55,760 nucleotides of DNA from an uncultured Bacteroidales bacterium (GCA_944321885.1 CALUNB010000012.1:1-55760), one strand, 5' to 3'. Shown: positions 1 through 9,454, counted from the stretch's first letter. Notes: generated by a model not told the origin, from the letters alone. A program made the numbers and translations.

Positions 1-71
1 CAGGGAATCGTTTTTCATGCTGAACAGGCCATGTCCCATGGTTAGGAAGATTGTTGCTATTTCTGAAAGAG

Positions 72-103
72 AGGGTGCGCGGTGGTTGATGGTGCACACC
101 CTC
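72..103 (-). terminator. possible hairpin terminator after the MFS gene
   Basis: GAGGGTGCGC (71-80) can pair imperfectly with GTGCACACCCTC (92-103). On the minus strand the hairpin is followed by a short TCTTTC run. It lies about 45 bases past the MFS stop codon. The stem has a mismatch and the T-run is weak, so this is only a candidate. Confidence 0.3.
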
Positions 104-146
104 CCGGTGAATCAGGCGGATTCGAAGACAGCTTCCAGGAACGGAG

Positions 147-1565
147 TTATTTCTTCACGTTGGGGAGTTCCAGACCGTATCCCTTGCGCTTGTCTTCGGC
201 TTTGAGCCAGATGCCCAAGAGGAAGGCCGCCACGCCGAAGGAAGCGAAGATGATCATCGGCACGGTGTAATCGTAGGCTGGCATCGCAGTGCCTTGCATC
301 ATGGCCTGGTTGCGGGCTTCGGCTATACCCGGATTGGTGGAATTGAGCACATTCCCGATGATTTTGGGGACAAAGCAAAGCCCGATGTTCTGAACCCAGA
401 AAATCAGTGCATAAGCGCTTCCCAGGATTTTCCCATCGATAACCTTGGGGACGCTGGGCCAAAGGGCTGCCGGTACCAGGGAAAAAGAGACCCCTAACAC
501 GACGGTGATGAGGAAAGCCAGCCATTTTTCGGGATAAGCAGGCAGGAGGAAAGCGTAGGAGAGGTGGCAGATAATCATAATCAAGGCACCGTACATCAGC
601 ATGGAAGCACCTTTCCCTTTGTAGTCGATGAAAGAACCCAAAAGCGGGGTCAGAATCATAGCCAGGATAGGGAACCACCGGAAAATATTGGCTGCTTCAT
701 CGGCTGGAATGGCCAGCGTGGATTCCAAAAAGTTGGTGGCATAGCGTTGGAACGGGAAGATGGCTGAATAATACAATACGCAGAGCAGGGCAATCAGCCA
801 GAACATCTTGCTGCCGAAGATGTATTTGATATCGCTGAACTTGAACTGGTCTTCTTCCGAACCGGCATCCTTGCCAACGCCCAGCTGCTTGTCCAATTTG
901 CGGTCCATCACTGAGAAGACGATGAAATTGATGAGACCGATGAGCAGCAGTACGGTGCAGAAAGCGATAGGAGCTACGACCGATTGGTCGAACTTGGCGG
1001 CCAGGAACGGGGAGAGCGAAAGGACGGCGAATACTCCCAGGCGGGCAATGGCCATTTCCAATCCCATGGCAAGTGCCATTTCCTTGCCTGCAAACCATTT
1101 GGCAATGGCACGCGATACCGTGATTCCGGCCATTTCGCAACCGCAGCCGAAAATCATGAAGCCCAAGCATGCCAGTTTTGCGCTTCCCGGCATGGAGGTC
1201 CACCAGGAACCCAACCAGGTGCAAAGAGCTGAATCCTGAAAGAATTCGCTAATGGCGATGTACTTGATAGCCGCTCCCACGACCATCAACGAGGCGGATA
1301 GCGTTCCCGTGAAGCGGACTCCCATCTTATCGAGGATGATACCGGCCAAAATCAGGAAACCGCATACATTCAGGATGTATTCGGAGGCTGCGTAAGTTCC
1401 GAACACGTCCGGGGTCCAGCCGCGTTTGGATTCGATAAGGGTCTGCAGGGGCGACATCACGTCCACGAACATGTAGGCGAAAAACATCATCAAGGCGATG
1501 AGGATTAACGCGATCCAACGGGCGGCTACGGAATCCCGTAGCGTTTTTTGAAGTTTTTCAGTCAT
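147..1565 (-). CDS. MFS family transporter
   Basis: A 472-residue polytopic membrane protein with about 12 hydrophobic segments, the usual size and layout of a major facilitator superfamily permease. The first helix follows a short charged N-terminus. A central soluble loop around residues 225-250 (rich in K, D and E) separates the two six-helix halves. Gly-rich helices and a long C-terminal charged tail (KAEDKRKGYGLELPNVKK) are visible. The substrate cannot be read from the sequence. It is the last gene of a minus-strand run, 16 bases after the small membrane protein and the DUF2723 genes, so it is probably cotranscribed with them. The ATG at 1563-1565 is the only good start in the spacing. 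The MFS call is firm; an organic-anion or nitrate-type substrate is only a guess. Confidence 0.85.
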   Translation of the reverse strand: MTEKLQKTLRDSVAARWIALILIALMMFFAYMFVDVMSPLQTLIESKRGWTPDVFGTYAASEYILNVCGFLILAGIILDKMGVRFTGTLSASLMVVGAAIKYIAISEFFQDSALCTWLGSWWTSMPGSAKLACLGFMIFGCGCEMAGITVSRAIAKWFAGKEMALAMGLEMAIARLGVFAVLSLSPFLAAKFDQSVVAPIAFCTVLLLIGLINFIVFSVMDRKLDKQLGVGKDAGSEEDQFKFSDIKYIFGSKMFWLIALLCVLYYSAIFPFQRYATNFLESTLAIPADEAANIFRWFPILAMILTPLLGSFIDYKGKGASMLMYGALIMIICHLSYAFLLPAYPEKWLAFLITVVLGVSFSLVPAALWPSVPKVIDGKILGSAYALIFWVQNIGLCFVPKIIGNVLNSTNPGIAEARNQAMMQGTAMPAYDYTVPMIIFASFGVAAFLLGIWLKAEDKRKGYGLELPNVKK

Positions 1566-1581
1566 GACAATATGTTTTAGT

Positions 1582-2187
1582 TCATTTGTTAATCGGATTC
1601 ATGTATTTGAGATTGATTGAGTAAAGGGTCACGAACAAGCCGGTCAGGAGGATGGCTCCCCATGGAATGCCGGCAGCGGGCATCATCAGCATGGAAATCA
1701 GTATCAAGACACATTGGGAAATCGTATAGATATGGAAGCCCTTGCGTTGCATCTTCCACATCCAAGCCGCGCCCAAGATGGAACCCGCGTAGAACAAAGT
1801 GGAAAAGAGGTAGAAGTAACGGGGGACGGCAAACATGCTTTGCATCTGGGTTTCCAGTTCGGGAAGTAGGGCAAAGTACTGGTCGTATATCCCAGAGTTG
1901 AACACCATGTCTTTCATGGTGGGCATGCTGAGCCAGAAGACCAAATTGGAGAATCCGGACAGACCGCTTCCGATGAAGGTCAGGATGCAAAGTACCGTGA
2001 GCAGGTTAGGCCTTTGGATTTGGTAGACCTTGGCGGGGGACAGGGGTTCGCTTTCCTCTTCCTCGTACGTTTCCCCTTCTTCGGATTCCTCTCTTTTGTC
2101 CTCTGGGTCTTGCGGGAGGGAATCCCCGGGGATTCCCTGTTTCTTTTCGCGTTCGCTTTTGTCTTTAGGGTCGTTATCAAATTCCAT
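1582..2187 (-). CDS. small membrane protein with acidic N-terminal region, unknown function
   Basis: A 201-residue protein started at the ATG at 2187, which overlaps the end of the upstream DUF2723 gene by 11 bases, typical of translational coupling. A longer frame to 2283 exists but lies entirely inside the DUF2723 gene. Residues 1-60 are very acidic and charged (runs of E, D and K, with repeated EE and ESE), and look disordered. Four hydrophobic segments follow, roughly residues 68-90, 120-145, 150-170 and 175-195. I do not recognise the family. Its position between DUF2723 and the MFS gene suggests a membrane accessory role. The real reading frame is supported by coupling and by the clean membrane pattern. 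Confidence 0.75.
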   Translation of the reverse strand: MEFDNDPKDKSEREKKQGIPGDSLPQDPEDKREESEEGETYEEEESEPLSPAKVYQIQRPNLLTVLCILTFIGSGLSGFSNLVFWLSMPTMKDMVFNSGIYDQYFALLPELETQMQSMFAVPRYFYLFSTLFYAGSILGAAWMWKMQRKGFHIYTISQCVLILISMLMMPAAGIPWGAILLTGLFVTLYSINLKYMNPINK

Positions 2188-5100
2188 ATCGGGATAGCTT
2201 TTGTTGGATGCCTGTCGCGAAAGCCGCCACTTCCGGATGGGAAACATAGGCTTGCAGTCTGCGTAAAATCTCGTAATAGACACTCAGGCATTCGGTTTGT
2301 TCATATTCTATGCTGCGGGCGAAACGGCGGGGGAAACCTTCCACATAGGCCAAGCGCTGCGCATGGATTTCATCTATGCGTTTGGCCAAAGCCATGCCTT
2401 TTTGGATGTCTCCGGCATGGAAGTATTCGTCCATGAGGTAAACCATGACCCCGTCGAAAGGTATCTTGGCATCGGGGAAAAATTCCATGCACTTGTCCAG
2501 TACCCGGATGGCTGAATCTTGCTTTCCTTCGAAGTTCAAGGCCCGCGCCAAGAGGGCGTATTGGTAGCGGATAGTGCCTGCGTAGGCGGCACTTTCCGGG
2601 TCGATGGCCGTTTTGGGGTCTTGCAGGTTTCCCCATCGGAACTGGTTGACAAACAAGTCGTAACTTTTGTCCGTGTTAATCCCGTTCCCGCCTGTGACAA
2701 CCCGGTTCGGATTCCGGTAAGGCACGATACGGTAAACCGTACCTTCGGCTTGGGCGGATTCGGGAACCGGCAATACGTTCTCCTGGGCGTATTGGCTTGC
2801 CACATGGAAAGGCCGTTCAAAGCCGTTGGACGCGAAAATATCGAGGAAGGCCAGGTCGGCACGGTAGAGGAGGTTGTTCTGGGTGGTTGCTTTCAACTGG
2901 AAGCGGAGGGCATCGGGTGTGCGTTCCGCTTCCTCGGCGGTCAACAGACCTTTTGCCAAGAGACGTTCCTTGTCGATGCTTACCTTGACCTTGTCGACCG
3001 GGACGATGGAAACCAGGCTGCCGTCATAGACCCTTTGCTTGGTAGCGGGGTCTTTGCTGCCGGTGAACTTCAAAAGTTCGGATACTTCCACGGGTTCGCC
3101 CAAATCCAGATTGCCTAAAATCACGAAATCCTTCCCCGGGCCGTAGTCCTGGCTGGAGAGGCTGAAACGGAGCGGTTCCGCCTCGTACATTTTTCGGAAC
3201 AACGGTTGCACATGCCAGAAACTATTGGCCAAAGCGCTGTTGATGATGCGTATGTCGGTGCGGATACCTTCCACTTCCTGGCAGTACCACAAGGGGAAGG
3301 TGTCGTTGTCCCCGTTGGAAACCAGGATTCCGTCGGGTTCGCACGAAAGCAGGCTGTTCTTGCCGAAATCGTAAGCCGCCGTCCGGTGGGAACGGTTGTG
3401 GTCGTCCCATCCTTGCTGGGCCATCAAGCCCGGTACGAACACGAGGCTCAAGCCTGCCACGACGGGGAAAACGACTTTCGGGTCGAGTTTCCGGCTGAGC
3501 CAATCGGTCAACGCCATGACACCCATGCCGATCCAAATCGCGAAAGCGTAGAACGAGCCCGCATAGGCGTAATCCCGTTCACGCGGCTCGGTGGAGGGTT
3601 GGTTCAAATAAAGGATGATGGCCAAACCGGTCATGAAGAACAGCAGGAAAACCACGAAACCGCTTTGCTTGAACTTGCGGCATTGGTAAATGAGCCCGCA
3701 TAGTCCAAGCAGCAGAGGAAGCATGAAGAAGGTGTTGCGGGCTTGGTTGTTCTTCAGGTAGTCGGGCAAGTTGTCCTGGGGCCCGAGCCTCCAGGCATCG
3801 AGGAATTTGATACCGCTGATCCAATGCCCGTGGAACAAATCCCGGCTGCCGTCCCGGTTGTAACCCAAACCTTGGATATTGTTCTGCCGTCCGGCGAAGT
3901 TCCACATGAAATAGCGGAAATACATCCATCCGCATTGGTAACGGACCAAGAAACGCAGGTTCTCTATGCCCGTGGGTTTGGCGTTGCCATCCTGGGCATC
4001 GCTCCCGCTCCAGAAACGGTAATAATCCTGATGGGGCCGGGAAGCACTGTTTTCCGCCGAATACATGCGGGGGAGAAGGCCGCAATGGGCCTTGTCGTAC
4101 ACGTATTCGTTGTTATGGCCTATGATTTCGTACTTGCCGCTTTCCGTGTCCTTGACATAAACCGGGCTGGTTTCCTTGACGTCCACGACTTGGGCGTTGT
4201 AGTAGTTCCCGTAGAGGAGAGGGCGCGAACCGTATTGTTCCCGGTTCAGATAGGCAAGCAGGCTGTAAGCATCCTTGGGTTCGTTTTCGTTGATGGGAAC
4301 TCCGGCATTGGAACGGATGACCAAGGTCAGGAAGGTGGAATAACCAATCAGGATGAAACAGAGGCTGAGCAAGGCGGTGTGCAGCACGACCCGGTTCTTG
4401 CGTTGCGCCCGGTAAAGCCCCCAGACCAAGGCCCCGATAAGCAATACAAAGTAGATGATGGTTCCCGAGTTGAAAGGCAGGCCGATGCTGTTGACGAAGA
4501 AAATTTCGAAATAGCCTGCCAGTTTGACGGTCCAAGGGATGATGACCCAGAGCAAGAGGGCCAGCAGGACCAGCGAGAGGATCAAAGAGCTCCAGAATCC
4601 TTTCCGGCTGTGGGGGAATTTCTTGTAATAGATGGTGAAGACGATGGCCGGAAGGACCAAAAGGTTGAGCAGATGGACTCCGATGGCCAAGCCAATCATG
4701 AACGCGATGAAAATAATCCAGCGCAGGTTATGGGGTTGGTCGGCACATTCTTCCCATTTGAGGATGGCCCAGAACGTGATGGCCGTGAAGAAAGAGGACA
4801 TGGCGTAAACCTCGCCTTCGGCCGAGGAGAACCAGAACGAGTCGGAGAAAGTGTAGGCCAAGGCTCCCACGACCCCGCAGGCGTAAATCAAGGCTTGGTG
4901 GAAGACTCTGAGGCCTCCTTCCTGGCTTTGGTAACGTTTTTCCACCATCCGCCGGACCAGATGCGTGATGGTCCAGAACAGGAACAGGATGGTAAAGCTG
5001 CTGCACAGGGCTGAAAGGATGTTGATGGCAAAGGCCGTGTGTTCAGGATGCCCGAAAGTGAAGATGTTGGCGACGGCTCCCAAAAGCTGGAAGGTGGGGG

Positions 5101-5260
5101 CTCCAGGGGGATGTCCAACCATGAGCTTGCTGGCTGTGGCGATATATTCCCCGCAATCCCACCAGCTAACGGTACGTTCGGCGCAAGCGATATAGACGGT
5201 CGTGGCAATGGCCCAGACAATCCATCCAATGAGGTTGTTGTAGCGTTGGTAATTTTTCAT
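2177..5260 (-). CDS. DUF2723 membrane protein (GT117 / TMEM260-like glycosyltransferase), copy 2
   Basis: A 1027-residue protein started at MKNYQRYNN (ATG at 5260); the upstream in-frame ATG would add a non-conserved 33-residue extension. The N-terminal half is a multi-helix membrane domain with the DUF2723 signature WWDCGEYIATASKLMVG followed by HPPGAP. The acidic D and E there sit where GT-C glycosyltransferases hold catalytic residues. A second conserved stretch reads NQPSTEPRERDYAYAGS. The C-terminal third is soluble and TPR-like (for example ARALNFEGKQDSAIRVLDKC). Vertebrate TMEM260, a relative, is a protein O-mannosyltransferase; transfer of a lipid-linked sugar to exported proteins is therefore a reasonable inference here but is not shown. 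The gene lies downstream of its paralogue at 5468-8608, separated by 207 bases carrying a hairpin, and overlaps the next gene. Confidence 0.88.
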   Translation of the reverse strand: MKNYQRYNNLIGWIVWAIATTVYIACAERTVSWWDCGEYIATASKLMVGHPPGAPTFQLLGAVANIFTFGHPEHTAFAINILSALCSSFTILFLFWTITHLVRRMVEKRYQSQEGGLRVFHQALIYACGVVGALAYTFSDSFWFSSAEGEVYAMSSFFTAITFWAILKWEECADQPHNLRWIIFIAFMIGLAIGVHLLNLLVLPAIVFTIYYKKFPHSRKGFWSSLILSLVLLALLLWVIIPWTVKLAGYFEIFFVNSIGLPFNSGTIIYFVLLIGALVWGLYRAQRKNRVVLHTALLSLCFILIGYSTFLTLVIRSNAGVPINENEPKDAYSLLAYLNREQYGSRPLLYGNYYNAQVVDVKETSPVYVKDTESGKYEIIGHNNEYVYDKAHCGLLPRMYSAENSASRPHQDYYRFWSGSDAQDGNAKPTGIENLRFLVRYQCGWMYFRYFMWNFAGRQNNIQGLGYNRDGSRDLFHGHWISGIKFLDAWRLGPQDNLPDYLKNNQARNTFFMLPLLLGLCGLIYQCRKFKQSGFVVFLLFFMTGLAIILYLNQPSTEPRERDYAYAGSFYAFAIWIGMGVMALTDWLSRKLDPKVVFPVVAGLSLVFVPGLMAQQGWDDHNRSHRTAAYDFGKNSLLSCEPDGILVSNGDNDTFPLWYCQEVEGIRTDIRIINSALANSFWHVQPLFRKMYEAEPLRFSLSSQDYGPGKDFVILGNLDLGEPVEVSELLKFTGSKDPATKQRVYDGSLVSIVPVDKVKVSIDKERLLAKGLLTAEEAERTPDALRFQLKATTQNNLLYRADLAFLDIFASNGFERPFHVASQYAQENVLPVPESAQAEGTVYRIVPYRNPNRVVTGGNGINTDKSYDLFVNQFRWGNLQDPKTAIDPESAAYAGTIRYQYALLARALNFEGKQDSAIRVLDKCMEFFPDAKIPFDGVMVYLMDEYFHAGDIQKGMALAKRIDEIHAQRLAYVEGFPRRFARSIEYEQTECLSVYYEILRRLQAYVSHPEVAAFATGIQQKLSRYGI

Positions 5261-5286
5261 TCCCAATAAGTTGGTTTTTCCTTGGA

Positions 5287-5330
5287 GCCGATACCGGGCT
5301 GACCTTTGTGGAAAGGAAACCGGTATCGGC
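5287..5330 (-). promoter_or_regulatory. intercistronic stem-loop between the two DUF2723 genes
   Basis: GCCGATACCGG (5287-5297) and CCGGTATCGGC (5320-5330) are a perfect 11-bp inverted repeat. The 22-base loop contains a smaller CCTTT/AAAGG hairpin, giving a two-tier structure. There is no T-run after it on the minus strand, so it is not a standard terminator. It may be an RNA processing or stability element that sets the ratio of the two paralogues. Related half-sites (CCGGTGTCGG, ATACCGGG) occur in the next 50 bases. Confidence 0.55.
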
Positions 5331-5467
5331 AGAAAAGGAACCCCGGTGTCGGAACGCAATTTTCAATACCGGGTAATATGCGATGCACGGTACGTCAGAA
5401 TGGGTAAGATACGAGGCGCTGAGAGCGGGAACGAAGGAACATGCCCATTATCACGCACCGTAGTGCA

Positions 5468-8400
5468 TCAGAGTTGGACGCCATACTGGTTAAGCGTCCC
5501 CGCAATCTTTTCGGCGATTTGCTTTTCGTTGTATTGGAGTGCCATGTAGTAACTGGTTCCCAAGGTGGAAACGGCCTGTTGCATTTCTTCGCGCAATCCC
5601 CTCTGGTGTTTGGGACGGTGGAACGAATAATAGTATTGCAGACGTTGGCTGTAGTTCTCCGTTACGCTTTCCAGAACTTCCAGGGCCTTTTCCCTTTGGC
5701 CGCATTGGAAGTAGGCATCCGCATAGAGCAGGGTGTGGTGGCTGTATTCCAAGGCTTTGTCCGGGAAGAAATACAATCCTTTGTCCAAAACCTGTACGGC
5801 GGAATCCTTCTTGCCTTCGGCAATCAAGGCCGTGGCCAAGGTGGCGTATTGGTGGCGGGCCTGTTCCGACCAAGCGCGGGTTTCGGGGTCGAGCTTCACT
5901 TCCCCTGTATGGATTTCACCCCAGCTGAACTTGTTGACCAACAAATCGTAGCTCCTGCGGGTGTCGATGCCGTTGCTTTGGCCGCCCAAGGCTTGGCGGT
6001 TGGGGTTGCTGAACGGGACGAAGCGGAACAACATGCCTTCGATTTGGGCTTGCGCCAAGGCGGGCATGTATTTGTTGTGGCTGTACGGGCTGATGAAGTA
6101 GATGGGCCGATCCTGCCAGTTGTTGGCAAGGATGTCCAACATGATCAGCTGCGATTTGGAAAGTTGGTCATCGTTGATTGTCCAGGTGAGCGAGGCCGGG
6201 GTCCGGGCGATTTCCTCTTCGGTGTAGCATCCCGAAGCCCGCATCTTTTCCTTGTCCAGGCTCAGTTTGAGCCGGTTGGTGGGAATGTAGGACAACAAAT
6301 CCCCGCTCATCGAGGCCAGCTTAGCCCTCGGGTCGTCCAGATTGATGAAATCCAAGGCGGAAGACAATTCCACCGGACCGGGAATCTGGTTCTGGATAAA
6401 GACATGCTCGTTCTTTCCTCCCCCGTAGTTGGCGGCGGAAACACTGTGGCGGAACGGCTTCGATTCGTAGATTTGGCGGAACAAAGGTTGGATATGCCAG
6501 GAGCTGTGCGCCAGCATGCTGTTCACCAAACGGACATCGGGACGGATTTTTTCCACGTATTGGCAGTACCAGAGCGGATAGGTGTCGTTGTCCCCGTCCG
6601 AAATCAGGATTGCGTTGGGTTGGCAGGATTCCAGGTTGTTCCGGGCGAAATCCCGGGCCGAAGTCCGGCGGGAACGGTCGTGGTCGTCCCAGCCTTGCTG
6701 TCCCATCAGTACCGGCACGCAAAGGATGCAAAGTACCGAAACCCCGGCATAAGCGGCTGCTTTGACGGTTTCCGGCCTCTTTTCGAGGACTTTTTTCAAG
6801 GCTTGCCCGATGCCGGCAACCCCCAAGCCGATCCAAACCGCAAAGGCGTAGAACGAACCGGCGGAGGCGTAATCCCGTTCACGCGGTTCGGTGGAAGGTT
6901 GGTTCAAATAAAGGATGATGGCCAAACCGGTCATGAAGAACAGCAGGAAGACGATGAAGCTGTTGCGGTTGTCGTAACGGCTGTGGTAAACCAACCCGAT
7001 CAGGCCGAGAATCAAGGGCAGGAAATAGAAGGTGTTGCGCGAAGGATTCTCTTTCAGGTATCGGGGCAGGTTGTCCTGCGGGCCGAGGCGCATCTCGTCG
7101 ATGAAGTCGATGCCGCTGATCCAGTTCCCGTGCAACACGTCCAAGCTACCGTCCTCGTTGTATCCGCGTCCCATGATGTCGTTTTGGCGTCCCACGAAGT
7201 TCCACATGAAGTAACGCCCGTACATCCACCCGATTTGGTATTTGAAGAGGTACCGGAGGTTTTGCCCTAAAGTGGGACGGTCGGGACCATCATGCCCGCT
7301 CCAAATCTTGTTGTAGGTAACGCAGGGACGGCCCCCGTTTTGCATGGAGTTCCAAATACGGGGGAAAAGCCCGCAGTGGGCCGGGTCGTAGGTCAGTTCC
7401 TGGGAGGAATAACCGGCTTCTTCGTAACGGCCCGTGCTGTCGTTGCGTACGTATTGGAGGTTTGCATTTTCAATGTCGATGACTTGGGCATTGTAGAATT
7501 GGCCATAGAGCAAGGGTGCCTTGCCGTATTGGTCGCGGTTGAGGTAGGACAGCAGGCTGATAGCGTTTTTCACTTCCCCTTGGTTCAAAGGCACATTGGC
7601 ACTGGCCCGGATGACCAAGGTCAGGAAGGTGGAGTAGCCGATGAGCAGGAAGCAGAGGCAGAGCAAGGAAGTGTGCAAGACCACGTGCTGTTTCTTGTGG
7701 GCATAGCGCAGGCCCAGGATCAAGGCGGCGATCAAGAGGGCGAAGTAGAAAATCGTTCCTACATTGAAGGGAAGATGCAAGGTGTTGACGCAGAACAGTT
7801 CAAAGTATCCCGCCAGTTTGACCGTCCAAGGGATGACGACCCAGAGGGTCGCACCGAGGATGACCACCGAGAGCAGGATGGAGAGCCAGAATCCTTTGCG
7901 TGAGGTTTTGAATTTCTTGTAATAAATCACGAACACGATGGCCGGGATGACCAGGAGGTTGAGCAAGTGGACCCCGATGGCCAAGCCGATCATGAACGCA
8001 ATCAGGATAATCCAGCGTAAGTTATGGGGTTGGTCCGCGACGGCTTCCCATTTGAGGATGGCCCAGAAGGTCACCGCCGTGAAGAAAGAGGACATGGCGT
8101 AAACTTCGCCTTCCACCGCGCTGAACCAGAACGAGTCGGAGAAGGTGTAGGCCAAGGCGCCTACGATGCCTGAACCGAAAATCAGGATGCTTTGCGCGAG
8201 GCCCGGCACCCAGGAAGCGTATTCGGGGGCGTCTTTGGCGAGGCGGCGTTCCTTGGTCTTGGCATCGCGTTCGGTGTAGTTGAAGCGGAAAACCAGTTTG
8301 CGGGCCAGCATGGTGATGGACCAGTACAGGAAAAGGATGGTGAAACTGCTGCACAAGGCTGACATGCAGTTGACCATGAATCCGACCTTGGCAGGGTCTC

Positions 8401-8608
8401 CGAAAGCGAAGATGCTGGCAATGGCGCCGAGGAGTTGGAAGGTGGGGGCTCCGGGAGGATGGCCGACCATCAATTGTGAGGCGGAGGAAATATATTCCCC
8501 GCAATCCCACCAACTAGCCGCCCTTTCGGCGGTTCCGATGAAGACACAAGTGGCCACGAGCCACACTGTCCATCCGATGAGGTTGTTCCAAAGCTTATAT
8601 TTGCCCAT
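5468..8608 (-). CDS. DUF2723 membrane protein (GT117 / TMEM260-like glycosyltransferase), copy 1
   Basis: A 1046-residue paralogue of the next gene downstream, first in the run. The chosen ATG at 8608 gives MGKYKLWNNLIGWTVW, matching the start chosen for the paralogue. Shared motifs include WWDCGEYISSASQLMVG, HPPGAP, and a long identical block ending in NQPSTEPRERDYA. About a dozen hydrophobic segments fill residues 15-650, followed by a soluble region with TPR-like helices (residues about 900-1046). It differs from its paralogue by extra residues in an early loop (FNYTERDAKTKERRLAKD, near residue 120). The family is widespread in Bacteroidota and predicted to be GT-C-like; the acceptor and donor are unknown. 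A Bacteroidetes-type -7 element lies about 65 bases upstream. The product family is confident; the enzymatic role is inferred. Confidence 0.88.
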   Translation of the reverse strand: MGKYKLWNNLIGWTVWLVATCVFIGTAERAASWWDCGEYISSASQLMVGHPPGAPTFQLLGAIASIFAFGDPAKVGFMVNCMSALCSSFTILFLYWSITMLARKLVFRFNYTERDAKTKERRLAKDAPEYASWVPGLAQSILIFGSGIVGALAYTFSDSFWFSAVEGEVYAMSSFFTAVTFWAILKWEAVADQPHNLRWIILIAFMIGLAIGVHLLNLLVIPAIVFVIYYKKFKTSRKGFWLSILLSVVILGATLWVVIPWTVKLAGYFELFCVNTLHLPFNVGTIFYFALLIAALILGLRYAHKKQHVVLHTSLLCLCFLLIGYSTFLTLVIRASANVPLNQGEVKNAISLLSYLNRDQYGKAPLLYGQFYNAQVIDIENANLQYVRNDSTGRYEEAGYSSQELTYDPAHCGLFPRIWNSMQNGGRPCVTYNKIWSGHDGPDRPTLGQNLRYLFKYQIGWMYGRYFMWNFVGRQNDIMGRGYNEDGSLDVLHGNWISGIDFIDEMRLGPQDNLPRYLKENPSRNTFYFLPLILGLIGLVYHSRYDNRNSFIVFLLFFMTGLAIILYLNQPSTEPRERDYASAGSFYAFAVWIGLGVAGIGQALKKVLEKRPETVKAAAYAGVSVLCILCVPVLMGQQGWDDHDRSRRTSARDFARNNLESCQPNAILISDGDNDTYPLWYCQYVEKIRPDVRLVNSMLAHSSWHIQPLFRQIYESKPFRHSVSAANYGGGKNEHVFIQNQIPGPVELSSALDFINLDDPRAKLASMSGDLLSYIPTNRLKLSLDKEKMRASGCYTEEEIARTPASLTWTINDDQLSKSQLIMLDILANNWQDRPIYFISPYSHNKYMPALAQAQIEGMLFRFVPFSNPNRQALGGQSNGIDTRRSYDLLVNKFSWGEIHTGEVKLDPETRAWSEQARHQYATLATALIAEGKKDSAVQVLDKGLYFFPDKALEYSHHTLLYADAYFQCGQREKALEVLESVTENYSQRLQYYYSFHRPKHQRGLREEMQQAVSTLGTSYYMALQYNEKQIAEKIAGTLNQYGVQL

Positions 8609-8671
8609 GGGTTCTGTTTTTAGCAAACGGCCTTGGCCCCGGTTTGGATGTCCGGGCGGGCCGAAAACTTG

Positions 8672-8679
8672 CAAAGATA
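8672..8679 (-). promoter_or_regulatory. Bacteroidetes -7 element upstream of the DUF2723 pair
   Basis: On the minus strand this reads TATCTTTG, an exact match to TAnnTTTG. A degenerate -33 element (CTTGG) lies at 8699-8703, about 19 bases further upstream. Transcription would begin about 50-60 bases before the ATG at 8608. Confidence 0.5.
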
Positions 8680-8769
8680 GCGAAAGTCGAGCGCAGAGCC
8701 AAGCGTTTTCTTCTTGAGCTCTGCCGAGACCAAGCTATCTTCGCCGCTAGGCAACGATAGCGAAAAGTC

Positions 8770-8810
8770 CTTTTCTTTCTCTTTTGTGAGGGGCAAAAGA
8801 GAAAGAAAAG
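8770..8810. repeat. perfect 17-bp polypurine/polypyrimidine inverted repeat at the array edge
   Basis: CTTTTCTTTCTCTTTTG (8770-8786) and its exact complement (8794-8810) flank a 7-base loop, TGAGGGG. Only the first repeat unit has the full left arm. In units 2 and 3 only about 8 bp of the left arm match. One arm is pure pyrimidine except its last base. Confidence 0.7.
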
Positions 8811-9454
8811 AGACCAAAAGAAAGAGAAAAGCCCCCAACCCAGCGTTGGCAGGTTTGGAGCGGTGGGGTTGGATGGAGCGGTTCGGATGAAAACTGGCGC
8901 TTTGGGGCGCGCTGGAGGCTTTGGGCGGGCACTGCCAACGCTTTTTGTGTCGGGTATTTTTGCATGTCTTGTCGAGAGTTGCGCTGTTTTTATAGGGGCT
9001 ATGTGATTCGATGCGATTGTTTTACCAATTGTTTCCTCTTTTGAGAGGGGCAAAAGAGAAAGAAAAGCGACCAAAAGAAAGAGAAAAGCCCCCAACCCAG
9101 CGTTGGCAGGTTTGGAGCGGTGGGGTTGGATGGAGCGGTTCGGATGAAAACTGGCGCTTTGGGGCGCGCTGGAGGCTTTGGGCGGGCACTGCCAACGCTT
9201 TTTGTGTCGGGTATTTTTGCATGTCTTGTCGAGAGTTGCGCTGTTTTTATAGGGGCTATGTGATTCGATGCGATTGTTTTACCAATTGTTTCCTCTTTTG
9301 AGAGGGGCAAAAGAGAAAGAAAAGCGACCAAAAGAAAGAGAAAAGCCCCCAACCCAGCGTTGGCAGGTTTGGAGCGGCGGGTTCGTATGGAGAGGTTTGG
9401 ATGAAAACTGAAGTTTGGGGACGCGCTGGCGGCTTTGGGCGGGCACTGCCAACG
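8790..9454. repeat. tandem array of a 257-bp repeat, two full copies and one partial
   Basis: The landmark GGGGCAAAAGAGAAAG occurs at 8790, 9047 and 9304, exactly 257 bases apart each time. By eye, units 1 and 2 differ at one base (A at 8811 against C at 9068). Unit 3 is partial and carries a cluster of substitutions from about 9378, then runs into the IS982 remnant. Each unit holds a polypurine tract and a 10-bp inverted repeat, GCGTTGGCAG / CTGCCAACGC (8843-8852 and 8932-8941 in unit 1), followed by a T-run. The arms are kept in unit 3 although the sequence between them has diverged. Reading frames across it on the minus strand look like by-products of the repeat rather than a gene. Confidence 0.9.

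Noticed and set aside
8790..9454. Possible CRISPR array, because of regularly spaced repeats
   Set aside because: The repeat unit is 257 bases with no separate spacers, and no cas genes are present.
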